Source: Gymnorhina tibicen
Taxonomy: Eukaryota; Chordata; Aves; Passeriformes; Artamidae
Length of the DNA: 64,000 nt
Reading direction: 5' to 3'
Assembly: GCA_013399875.1 (NCBI GenBank)
Contig: VXAZ01007724.1
Coordinates: 62,001-126,000 of the forward strand
Shown here: positions 50,467-61,300 of the stretch, one piece after another
Layout: each line of letters begins with the position of its first letter
Position numbering within the stretch: the stretch's first letter is position 1
Made by a program: the position numbers and the translations under genes
The notes under the pieces: model-generated
What the model saw: the letters and a program-made list of their open reading frames with translations, nothing else
What the model was told of the DNA's origin: nothing
Databases searched by the model: none

Positions 50467-52499
50467 CTATGTCTTCTGAAAGTAAGGTTGGAAGTGGGCT
50501 ATGAGCTTTGAAAAATGCAGGAAAAAAAAAAAGACACCACTTAAATTATAAGAAGAGTGAGCACTGCTGGAACAGACGTCTCATCCAATTTCAATCGTGT
50601 TTCTTTCCAAGACACCTTAGATTTAATCTGAATCTTAATAAAATTAAAGAATGTATTCTCATTCTACTAAGTTAATGACAAAAATTCAGCTGAAATTCAT
50701 CTTTTTGTAGCAAAATTAGGTATCATATCCTATAGTTAGTGGGGTCTAAATGTATTATCATTTTATGCTGTGAATTCAGCGCTAATATAAGTAATAAATT
50801 ACCTAGTAATTTAATTGGAATTTTCTTCAACAAAATATGCCACATTTAAGAAAAAATATTTTAAAAGTTTAAATATTTAAACATTAAATATTTAAATATT
50901 TATTGACTTATTTTTGAATGGTCTGTAACAATAAACAGTAGATCTTCAGCTGCAGTATGGGGTCTATTGCCATGCTCAAGATACTAGCATACAAATAGTA
51001 TAACAGAAAATGACACATCATAGGTTATTGCTGGCTCACTGACTCAAAGAAAGAAAGAGGGGATATTAATTAAAACCAGTGATGGTTTAAACAGGAGGGC
51101 TGCAGGGGAGGGGGAAAGTATACAGATAGATAATGTCCAGAAGAGATCTAGCATTGAAATTATTCCCTTCTGCCTCTAACAAGAAAATTTGGTCTGTGAC
51201 AAGAACAGTCCATTAATTGATGCCCTGACTGGGCTTCTTAATTCTTCTAGCTATATTATTAAGACAAATGAGAGGCAGAGAAGCCACGACTCTATAGGCA
51301 AACAGATCACACCTGGATGCATGTGCCAGATTAATACTTTTTACACTGGATGGCTAAATCAAAGGCCAAAGTTCAACAAAGTCAGTCAAGCAAATGATGG
51401 GCTTATAGCTCAGGATGAAAAAATGGGGAGAACAGGGAAGGATGACAAATGCTCTTTTACCAGAGGAATTATAAAGAAATGTAGTCTTTTTTGATAAAGT
51501 ACTTAATTTTCCTTCTTGTCTCAGGTCATTTAACAAATGGAAAAAAGAAAAAAGGAGTATGTTCCAAAATTAAAGTTCTTACCTCATAATTTAAGGTATG
51601 TGTCAAAACAATTACTGAGTTTGTTACATTTTCCTCAATACATGAAAGAGAATATATGTTTTGAGATGAGTTACAGAAAGGAGTGGAGGAAAATACAATC
51701 TATATTTCTCTATGGTAGGAAAGATAAACAGAATTAGAATATAGAAAAACTGTAACTGTTAAAGTTTTTTTCATTATTAATGTCAAATTAAAATCATATT
51801 CATAACAAAATGAAAATATTGCATGAATTGTCATAAAAATCAAATGAGATTATTGCTTTCTGCTATTTAGAGATGGAAACTTTAAACCAGGAAAAAATAA
51901 AAAAAGGCACAAAGACAAGTGTTGTCAGCTTATTCATCAAAAGCAAGGCAAGAATCAGCATATTTATCTTATGTTATAAGATTTTGGTAGCTGAAAAGAG
52001 GCTGCAGGGGTGGTGGTTAGAGCGGCTCAGTTATACATCCTTTTGCATGAAGGTCCAGAATAAAAAAGGAGACTTTTTGAAAGGTTCCTTAGGATAAATA
52101 CAACTACTCTAGAGTGAAAAATTATCAGAAACAACAAAGAATTTCTTAAAGAAACTATATTAAAAACACAACTTCAAAGTACCCATTTTGAAAGAAAGAT
52201 GGGAGCCCTAATGAGAGATGTTTTTTTCATAAGCTTCAAATAATTATAGACAACACACAAAGTGGGTAATCACACCTACTAGGAAAAATTCTGTAGTATA
52301 GCATGCACATTAGGACCAAAAATCAAAGTAACCTCTTTGTTCCCTTCATTTGCCAGAAAGTTCACTAGGAAATTTGCTGGCTACTCATATGAGAAAAAGC
52401 TCTTCTACAACTAAGGGTTCTAAACTTTATTTCTACTTTGAAACTAATGGAAAATATGTAATATCTCAGAAAAATAGAAATAGTTGTAGTTCAACTGGG

Positions 52500-53196
52500 A
52501 GATGAACAAATTCAGAGCAGTCCTGATGAGAAGGATTTCGGGGTGCTGGTGGATGAGAGGCTGGACACCAGCCAGCAGTATGCACTGGCACTCACAGCCC
52601 AGAAAGCCAAACATGTCCTGGGCTGCATCCAGAGCAGCGTGGGCAACAGGGCAAAGAAGGGGATTCTGGCCCTCTGCTCCATTCTCGTATGACCTCACCT
52701 GGAACACTGCATCCAGCTTGGGGTCCTCAGCACAAGGGAAGATAAGGACCTGTTGGAGCAGGTCCAGAGGAGAGTGACAAAATTGATCAAGGGAATGGAA
52801 AACTTTTCCTTTGAGGGCAGACTGAGATAGCAGGGCTTTCTCATCCTGGAGAAGATGAGAAGGAAGACCTTATTGTGGCCTTTCAAATCTAAAAGTGGGC
52901 TTTTAAGAAGTACAGGGACAAAATTATAGCAGGGCTTGTTGTGATAGGACCAGAGGTAATGGTTTTAAACTGAAATAGGATCAATTTAAATTAGATATTG
53001 AGGGTGGGGAGACACTGGCATACATAGTCCTTAAATGTGGTAGATGCCCTACCCCTGGAAGTGTTCATGGGCAGGTTGGACTGGGCTCTGAGCAACCTGA
53101 TCTAGTGGAAGATGTTCCTGCCCATTGGAAGAGCTCTGGAACTAGATGACCTTTAAAGGTCCCTTCCAACCCAAACCATTCTATGATTCTGTGATT
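52500..53196 (+). mobile_element. CR1 LINE, 5'-truncated, ORF2 end and 3' UTR
   Basis: The frame translates as [14 protein letters not shown], then [20 protein letters not shown], then PHLEHCIQLG and EDKDLLEQVQRRVTKLIKG, the C-terminal part of CR1 ORF2. It is followed by the 3' UTR and the tail CCATTCTATGATTCTGTGAT. A TGA at 52690-52692 interrupts the conserved LVRPHLE-type motif (CGA to TGA, a CpG transition, is the simplest explanation). Part of the region between ORF2 and the UTR is rearranged. This is the longest sense-strand CR1 here and is not functional. Confidence 0.94.
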
Positions 53197-56100
53197 TTGC
53201 CTGTTTGAAACAATCAAACAAAAAGACTCAAAATACGATGTATCAATCAGCTGAGGTCCAATTCACAGCAGAACTTTGAAAAAATAGTCCTACAACAAAT
53301 TCGTATCATCCAAAACCCAGTTGGGTGAAGATATTTCTCTGTCTATCCAATATTACACCTTCTATAATTAATTATGAATAAAGAAAATGTTTCACATTTG
53401 TAGACACAAGTAAAGACTGGGATGCTCTTTCATGTGACATTCCTCGGCAGGTTAGGGGAACATAACTTGATTGCAGACTCAAGCAAATGCATGCAGAACT
53501 GATCAGGAAACTGTTCAGTGAACAACCAGCTGAACATCACAGTCAAAAGTACAAATAGTGGGTTGAGTGTTTTTATATGGAAGTTGGACAGCAATCTTTT
53601 ACTATTCACTATTTTCAAGCTCCATAATGATGGAACAGCAGGTACACTTACCAAGTATGCAAACTGCACCAAACCAGAGGGTATTGCAAGCTGTGTTGGA
53701 CAGTATCCATTTCATTCTGCTGTTTACACAGTTGTTAGATGCTCTGCACAGCACTCTGCTTCCAATGCCTTCAATCAATGCTTTATGCACAGCCATGCTA
53801 CAGCCACCAATCTGCAGAATGTAACCCTTCTTTTTCCTCTGCACTTTATTCACTGAGTGTTCTTTCCATCTAAGTGCTACACAGGAAACCTGTCATTCTG
53901 GTTCTGTTTTCAGAAAGGAGTGATATGGCATGCTGCAAATCATTTTATGAGCTTTTGTTTCAGTAATATCTTGTTTGGATTTTTCCCTCTGGTTTGTTTA
54001 TGTTTGTTTTGGTTTTTTCATTAAAAGCCTTTAATATGGATTAACCTTTAACTGAAATCCATACTGAGTCACCATTTATTTTTCACTTGCATTCCTTTAT
54101 TAAAAAAATCAATAAAAATTCTAGAATTAGTACATAAGTACGTAAAATATGTTAAAGTACTAGTATATACATGAAAATTCTGTAACTATACAAAGGAAAA
54201 AGAAACCCTGAAGCCTTTTAAAAGAGAACAACACTGGTTCTGATTTGGTTTAGTATTTAGTTGTTCAAATTGGGTAATGGCCACCAATTCAAAGGGAAAA
54301 AAGTACCCTGGTGACCTGCTAATAAACTCTAGATCCTGAAATCAATGAGAGGCAAAGGGCTGCTGTCTAATCAAGCCAACTAAAGGATTTTAAAGCTTTC
54401 AGCTACTTTCAAATACAACAGAAGCTACCAACTGCACACAAACAGAGTTTCAACTCTATTGACACAATGAGCAAAAACACGGTGTCTCTCTTTGGTAAAC
54501 ACATTAGTAAAATAGCAAGGAAATCAACTGTTGTTTCAGCAAAGAAAAATATTTAAGGAGCAGTAACTTTTCATGTGTTCTGTGTGTCTATCTGACATGT
54601 AATCAGTTCACAGTACCAAAGATGAGTATAGCAGGACAGAGGATTTTTTCAATTTGATCTGTGCAACTCTGTACAATTAATTATTTCATAAGCTACATTT
54701 GACATATTTGTAATTTCTGAAAGTGGCTGTATTTTCCAGAATATGAAGTATGACTTCTGTTAGGAAAATTGTCTAAGAAATATAAAGCAAGTTTTGAACT
54801 TTTATAGCAGGTTATTTAATTTTTTTTTTTAACAGGCCTATATGTGTAATCAAGACAATTCTTTCTAACCTACTTTTGTCTTCGAGTCTACTATTTTTAT
54901 AGTGGTCTTTTGAATAGTGTGTGGCCACCTTCCTTAAAATACTGAACTGATGTGAACTGAATGTGTACAATTGTCAGTGCTTTTTCAAGGGAACTAACAG
55001 AACCACCAGCTCTTGGAAAGACCATAATCTGGACAACTGCATTCCTTTGACAGCTGCAGGGACAGATGTGATTTGACAGCATCCAAAAGATCATTTTAAT
55101 GGAATCCCAAAGACTGGTAACAGTTTTCACTTCTTTATCACTGACAGTCAGCTAGGTGTACAAGGCTGAAGTAGGATACAACCTGCTGAATGAACTTTAG
55201 AGTCAGGGGCAGGAAAAGTGTGTGAGTGATAAATGGATGCACCTAAATATCGCCTAACACTGTCTCTCAGATATAATGTTCTGAAAGTTGTCTCCTCTAG
55301 GGCAGTGGAACAACCCTATAAGTGATGATTTAGGGTACAGAAAGGCATCCTATGCATCTGAAGCTTTTATTTAGCACATGTGCATAATAAACTGATCCTG
55401 ATGGAAATCCTAAGAAAACTGAGTAAACTGGAGCATTTTCTCAAAATGAAAGTTGGAGAATTAAGCTTGAAATCTGAATTTCATCACTCATGGAGCCATT
55501 TTACTATGCATCGTTGAGTCTTGACAGTGTTAACACAGAAAGCCTTTTCCCTTCAGTGCAATACCTGAATTTTATTCAGAGAAGGTATTTTTTATTTATG
55601 AATCTTGTTCAGGGGGAAAAAATGGACTTTTAATTCAAGCTTCAAATGTGTTGCATGACTACTTTGCTAACACAACACATGGGAATAGTAATCTCCATCA
55701 AGTGAAGCAAAAATGACTGAAACTATCTGAAAAGTGTTACAAGAGCTTTTCTGAGCCTTGATCACTGCTGTGGAAAATGAGAGTCAGAGGAAGCAATGTT
55801 TAAAATAGACTAAAGAAAGAATTTCTTGTTGTCTTGTTCTCTGCACAAAACTACATGGAATTTTACAGAATATTCTAAACAATTAGATTTAAAGGCACAA
55901 GAAAATAGTATTTCTTCCTATGCCTGAAATAAGATTTACACTGTCTTATGGCAAACACCATTACAAATGGTGATATACAGTAACAACTTATTCAGGAATT
56001 ACACCATGTACTATGCTCTGAACATATATTATGCAATATTCATGATTTTTTCCTGCACATACTGGGCAGTACTGTACAAAGACTGGGGGAAATTTTTTCA

Positions 56101-56543
56101 ATACAGAGGGGTTTTTTTTGTGGGTCATAGATTTTATCATGTTAAGTAATGTTTTAGAGGCTCCTCTGTCTTCATTCACACAGAAATTGATCACACTTCT
56201 GTTTGTGGTACTTCAGATTCAGTTTGAAGTTTATAGGAGTGGCAAAATCTAATGGCAAGGAGAGAATGACTTTTCCTCTCCGCAGTCCTGTTTGGTAACT
56301 ACACTTTGCTGCCAAGCAGAAAACCATCGAATATATTCTCTGAGCTAGATGTATTAAATCACCTCGGCTGCCTTCAAGCTATGAAAAGCAACAAAATAGG
56401 AATATCTAGGTGTTGGATGTCAGACACCCACCAAAGCATCTCTATCATTCCCCTTTGCAGCTGGACAGGGGAGAGAAAATATAATGAAGGATTCATAAGT
56501 TGAAATAAGGACAGAGAAAGATCACTCATCAAATACCATCACA
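53197..56543. other. Gene-free sequence with a possible conserved patch
   Basis: No supported gene. At about 53518-53856 three different frames on both strands stay open for 83-112 codons. The sequence is less AT-rich and contains AAGCTCCATAATGATGGA and AATCAATGCTTTATGCACAG. None of the three products resembles a known protein, so low stop density from composition or conserved non-coding sequence is the likely cause. The rest is AT-rich unique DNA. Confidence 0.55.
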
Positions 56544-56943
56544 CAAAAAAACCAAGTACAATTAGAGATATTAACTGAAATTACTACTAGCAATAATCAG
56601 GATAATGAGAAGTAAATAAGACTGTAAAACACCTTCCCCCCATCCACCCCTCCATCCCAGCTCAAGCTCCTCTCCCCAGTGACACAAGGACACAGGGAAT
56701 AGGAGTTACAGTCAATTCATTGCATGTTGTTCCTGCTGCTGAGGGAGAGGAGTCCTCCCCCTGCTCTGAAAGTTCTCCATAAACTTTTCCAGTGAGTCCA
56801 TCTTATGGGCAACAGTTTTCCACAAACTGCTGCAATATGGGTCACACTTCCATGGGATGCAGTTCTTAAGGCACAGTCCTTCAGGTCCTTCAGGACCATG
56901 GGGTCATAAGTCCTACCAGGAAACCTGCTCCAGAGTGGGCTCC
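56544..56943. repeat. Copy 1 of 400-bp perfect duplication (assembly overlap)
   Basis: These 400 bases, from CAAAAAAACCAAG to GAGTGGGCTCC, are repeated base for base at 56945-57344. The two copies are separated only by a single N. Such a structure is what a scaffolder leaves when two overlapping contig ends are not merged. This copy is therefore probably redundant and the real locus is about 401 bp shorter. Confidence 0.93.
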
Positions 56944-56944
56944 N
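56944..56944. other. Assembly gap, single N
   Basis: The only ambiguous base in the window. It joins the two identical 400-bp copies and marks a contig junction of zero or negative real gap length. Confidence 0.95.
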
Positions 56945-57344
56945 CAAAAAAACCAAGTACAATTAGAGATATTAACTGAAATTACTACTAGCAATAATCA
57001 GGATAATGAGAAGTAAATAAGACTGTAAAACACCTTCCCCCCATCCACCCCTCCATCCCAGCTCAAGCTCCTCTCCCCAGTGACACAAGGACACAGGGAA
57101 TAGGAGTTACAGTCAATTCATTGCATGTTGTTCCTGCTGCTGAGGGAGAGGAGTCCTCCCCCTGCTCTGAAAGTTCTCCATAAACTTTTCCAGTGAGTCC
57201 ATCTTATGGGCAACAGTTTTCCACAAACTGCTGCAATATGGGTCACACTTCCATGGGATGCAGTTCTTAAGGCACAGTCCTTCAGGTCCTTCAGGACCAT
57301 GGGGTCATAAGTCCTACCAGGAAACCTGCTCCAGAGTGGGCTCC
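56945..57344. repeat. Copy 2 of 400-bp perfect duplication
   Basis: Identical to 56544-56943. This copy runs on without interruption into the rest of the GC-rich element (CTCCCCTCTCCATAGGTCC), so it is the one continuous with downstream sequence. The minus-strand frame of about 80 codons present in both copies is the same frame counted twice. Confidence 0.93.
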
Positions 57345-57663
57345 CCTCTCCATAGGTCCACAGGTTCCTCTCAACAGGCCTCCCATGCATTCACAGTCTC
57401 CCCTCAGGCACCCCTCTGCTCCAGTGTGGGTTTCCTCCATGGACTGCAGGTGGATGTCTGCATCCACATGCTCCTCCATGGGCTGCAGGGGCACAGCTGC
57501 TTCACCATGGTCTGCACCCCAGGTTGCAGAGGAATCTCAGCTCCGGCACCTGCAGCACCTCCTCCCCCTCCTTCTCCACTGGCAGTGGTGTCGGCAGAGT
57601 TGTCACATCTTACATGTTCTGATCCCGCTCTTCTCCAGCTGCAATTACAACTGCACAATAATT

Positions 57664-57683
57664 TTTTTCTTCTTCTTCTTCTT
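57664..57683. repeat. (CTT)n-like tract
   Basis: A T-run followed by four CTT units within the GC-rich repeat. Simple sequence, also seen by memory as a T-rich stretch in other copies of this element. Confidence 0.8.
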
Positions 57684-57789
57684 TAATATGCTGCTACAGA
57701 GATATTACCACCATTTCTGATTGGCCCAGCCTTGGCCAGAAGTGTGTCTGTCCTGGAACTGGCTGGCATTGGCTCTGCTGGACATGGAG

Positions 57790-57807
57790 GAAGCTTCTAG
57801 AAGCTTC
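57790..57807. promoter_or_regulatory. Perfect four-unit heat shock element
   Basis: GAAgcTTCtaGAAgcTTC is an exact alternation of four inverted nGAAn pentamers, the binding site of trimeric heat shock factors, and an 18-bp perfect palindrome. Two inverted CCAAT boxes (ATTGG) lie 66 and 18 bases upstream. From memory, many copies of this repeat have CTAGCAGC in place of CTAGAAGC, so this copy may have gained the third unit by one change. Motif match is exact; activity is unknown. Confidence 0.55.
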
Positions 57808-58121
57808 TCACAGAAACCACCAGTGTAGCCCCCCCACTGCCAAAACCTGCCCATGCAAACCTAGTACACTGGGTAAATGTTGCATCATCCAAGGCCATTT
57901 CTTGTCTGACCAGTGAACATGAGGGGGTACTCCTAAGTTTATGGGATTCCGGTTGCAGGCACAGTTAATTCAAAGGGCAGTCCAAAGGGCAGCAACATTC
58001 TTACTGGATTTTATAGAAGTTAGACTGGACAAGATGAGATGAAGAAGTCTTTTGGAAATCACATAGTAGTCTCTGAAAAAGGAATGCCAGGCATTATAAA
58101 ATCATGGCTGAATCATGGCTG

Positions 58122-58372
58122 TGTTGTGTCCAGATGTCCAGACTTGGACAGCAATGGTGGGCTGCAGGGGTGACCCCTGGGTGGAGTGGCCAGGATTTGG
58201 GCTTGAGAGTGGGCACTTAGTGGCACCTTATGACCAGGAAGGGCAGGGTTTTGGGGAGATGGAGACTGCCTATATTCCATGATAAGTCATCAACAGCCGT
58301 GACTCCCAAGTGCTGAACTGTGTGACTTCTTCATAAAGAAACCTCTTTCTTAGTCTTGTGTCTCTGACAACA
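58122..58372 (+). mobile_element. Probable small solo LTR
   Basis: The segment starts TGTTGTG and ends GACAACA, giving the TG...CA ends and a 6-bp inverted terminal repeat (TGTTGT/ACAACA) of retroviral LTRs. Near the 3' end, TCATAAAGAAACCTCTTTC resembles an LTR polyadenylation signal and R/U5 region. The body is more GC-rich than the flanks. I see no matching target site duplication, no second LTR and no primer binding site next to it, so a decayed solo LTR is the best reading. Chance cannot be excluded. Confidence 0.4.
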
Positions 58373-61300
58373 ATGTGAATACACTGCAGTTGGATGTGTG
58401 ACTTACAGCAAAAATTCATTCAGAAAGCCCTGCTGGGAAGCAGTTTCACTCCATCCAACAGTATATGAAAGATAGCTCATCATGCCCAGCTGCACAAAAT
58501 TTAGGCTTCAGGAGAAGCACTATTCTGATGTAGGTAAGCCTACCACTGTGCTTCTGTAGGACAGAAGGACAAGACCCATCATTATCTCTTTTAACACCAT
58601 AGCCTTGATTTATAGGCAGTTATCTACATTTTTTCTCATATAGAGTGGTTAAAATAAAGAACTTTTGAATAAAAAATTTTTGAATAAAAGATGTTTGAAT
58701 CTCACATGTCAGTCATATTTTTCCCATACATAATAGTCTGTATGCTCTGTAAGGCTTTTTGAAACAGAAAATTAAATGCCTCTAAGCACATGCCACCCAC
58801 TGCCATTTCTACCCTAATATGTCCCCAGCATCTTGAAATGCAGCACAGTTTTCCCCCAGGAAGGCTATCAGGGTAGCATCTTTGAACAAAAAGAAAATTT
58901 GAGCCTGTTTCAAATGGAAGCAGCAGAGTAGGGGAGCCATCCCAGACCTAAGTGGTCCCTTCAGTCTTGTGGTGCATCCTAAAAAACAGACACATAAATA
59001 TAAATGTGTCATATAGAAGTAATCTAGCTCCAATGTTATCCCAAATGAATAAGAAAGAATATCCCAGTCAGTTAGTATACCTCACCAATTGGAAAGGCTT
59101 TTTTTTCAGTTTGATGGAAAAAAACCCCTTGCTTCTATCAAATAAACACAATAGTAAAGATGATGTATTGAAACATTTTAGTACAAGAATAAAATCTGTC
59201 TAGTTTGACACGAGTGCATGAAATTTGTTGCTCTGCTATGACTTTCTGCTTCAGTCTTTAGGACACTGTTTCTTACTCTTTATTCAAACCAAGTTTGTAA
59301 TTTTACCATATATTTAACATGCTTAAAATGAAACAGTGTTTCAGGGGGATGTATGTGTGGTGTGACTCTGTGGAAGGGAGGGATCTGATCTACTGAGTAA
59401 AACTGGATCTGTAAGCAGAACTTTGTAATATAAGGCTCTTACCTTAGAATATTCAAAATATTCTAAATTAAATAGGCAGTTATTTATTTATATGATCAAT
59501 ATTTTCTCTTGCATTTTGTGCAGAAGCACATTAAATGCCCATGCCTAACTGGATTTTATGACTATTTTGGCCGGTATATTGGTGCAATTCTATTTAAATA
59601 AATAAGCTTTTAACCATGGGTGGTAGCTGTCACATTTGCAAATGACATTGACAGAGCTAATAAAATGCTGTAAGCTAGATACAAGCCTGGGTGGAATGAT
59701 GAATTTTAAAGACAAGAAAAAAAAAGTTCCAATCAGCAAGAAGGAAGGAAGAAATAGCTCACTGCAAAACAATCAATACCCCACATAATTTTTGTGTATT
59801 AACAATAAACTCTTAGTAAGCAAAGAATGTAATCTTTATTCTGCAAGTGGAAGTGAGAATTATAGGTTTTAATGTATTTACTTGATATGTTTACACACAG
59901 AAAGACCTCCATAGAGCCATTTATAGTCCTAGTCCCATACATATATTTTACTATAATCAATATGATTATACTGCCTTTTGTTAAATTAAATGCATGACTA
60001 TTTTTTTCTCAGTAAGCAACATGTTTTTTTCCTACAAAGCAATGTATTTTTACATAGACAGTATAAAATTTTATCAGAGAACATAGCCAAGAGTGAATTA
60101 TTTTACAAGTTTAGGCACTGGAAAGAAGAGGAGTAATTATAATAAAACCACTCACTAATTTGCAGGTAAGAAGTAAATGTGTTTTGGCCACATGTTTCTT
60201 TTCCTTCTGCATAATGTGAATAATTTATTTGCTTATTACATGGACAATGTAAAATTTATAAGTTCATATGCTTAAAATATTAATTTTCATTCTTTTAATT
60301 TACCACATTTGAAGAAAAAGATGTAATGGTTCAAAGTATTCTTCTAAATTACCACTTTCAGCAATGGATGGATTTAAATGGTTAGTTGGGTTTACTTTGA
60401 ATTTCTCAAGTTTTAACATATATAATTGGAATCATTAATTTCAAAGTTGTCTTTGAGCTATCCTAATGCTGAATAAAACACGTAGCTGAGTTAGGTTCTT
60501 AACAGGTATTTTGTCAGCTACAGTCTCATGCATAAAAGGAAAGAACACCCTGAGTGTAATAGGTGATGTGATTAATAGTTAAGAAACATAGTGGTTCACA
60601 TTTCTATTTCTCTTTAAAACTTATTATCTGAATATTTTATGTGGTTTCTCTGTAATCTCAGCTCTCAGTAATTTAGTTAAGTAATGACTGACTTCAGAGC
60701 ATTTTGAATGGGATAACAGAGGCCTGTGGACAGTACAGGATGAGTGGAGGCCAGCAGTTCTTGACTTCCATTTCGTAATTTATTGGACTTCAAATGAACT
60801 TGTGGGTTTGTTTTCCTGACTGACATTATCTATGGATGAACCAAGTAAGCTGAAGAAGGTTCATGAACTACATCTGTAACTGGGTGACTGGCAGATTTAA
60901 AAGATACAGAAGAGGATGGAGGTAAGAATTACAGAGCTGGAAATTAGTTGATGGTTTCTTTGTGTTCCAAACTATTAGGCATGAAACACTGGAACCAGTG
61001 TTAATGCTATTGATACTTGGTCTCATTTTTAGTAGCTCTTCTCTTTCCAGAAGCCGGATTTTTTTTCTTTTTCATTGTCAGTAGGCAAAAAAGCAACAAC
61101 TGAGTAGCTAAGAAAAAATTGCAGCTGTGTGCCTTCCAAAGCCACATCTGTCATGGAAAAAAGACTTTATCAACTCTTGACTTTTACCACTTGGTTTTAT
61201 GCCATGTGAAAAACTATCTAATTTTGTTTATTTCAAATCTGTTAACTAAAACAGTGCATAACTTATTTTATACTTCTTAGTTTTTTCTTTTCACTTTTCT

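Larger units (their letters stand above)
41526..52499. other. Gene-free AT-rich sequence, about 11 kb
   Basis: No supported gene. Frames of 100-120 codons (for example 48038-48397 plus and 51189-51494 plus) carry no recognisable domain. Separate entries cover the microsatellite at 42761, the CTCF-like site at 44535, the hairpin at 45648 and the promoter-like arrangement at 50418. A T13 tract lies at 49246-49258 and a strongly AT-rich self-complementary stretch at about 50860-50905. Confidence 0.6.
57041..57875. mobile_element. GC-rich ERV/LTR-like repeat, non-coding copy
   Basis: From TCCCAGCTCAAGCTCC to about CATGCAAACCTAGTACAC the sequence is GC-rich and unlike its flanks. I recognise it as a multicopy repeat of bird genomes that I associate with endogenous retrovirus-derived sequence; the exact family name and orientation I cannot give. 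The part 57325-57560 is internally repetitive: CTCCATGGRCTGCAGG-like units recur with CTGCTCCAG and CACCATGGTCTGCACC. A TTCTTCTTC tract lies at 57664-57683, then inverted CCAAT boxes at 57720-57724 and 57768-57772 and a heat shock element at 57790-57807, a promoter-like layout. No gag, pol or env similarity is seen. The first part of this element is also present in the redundant copy upstream of the N. Confidence 0.55.

Noticed and set aside
57258..57720. Overlapping frames of 67-142 codons
   Set aside because: They arise from the GC-rich, internally repetitive ERV-like element and show no retroviral or host protein similarity.
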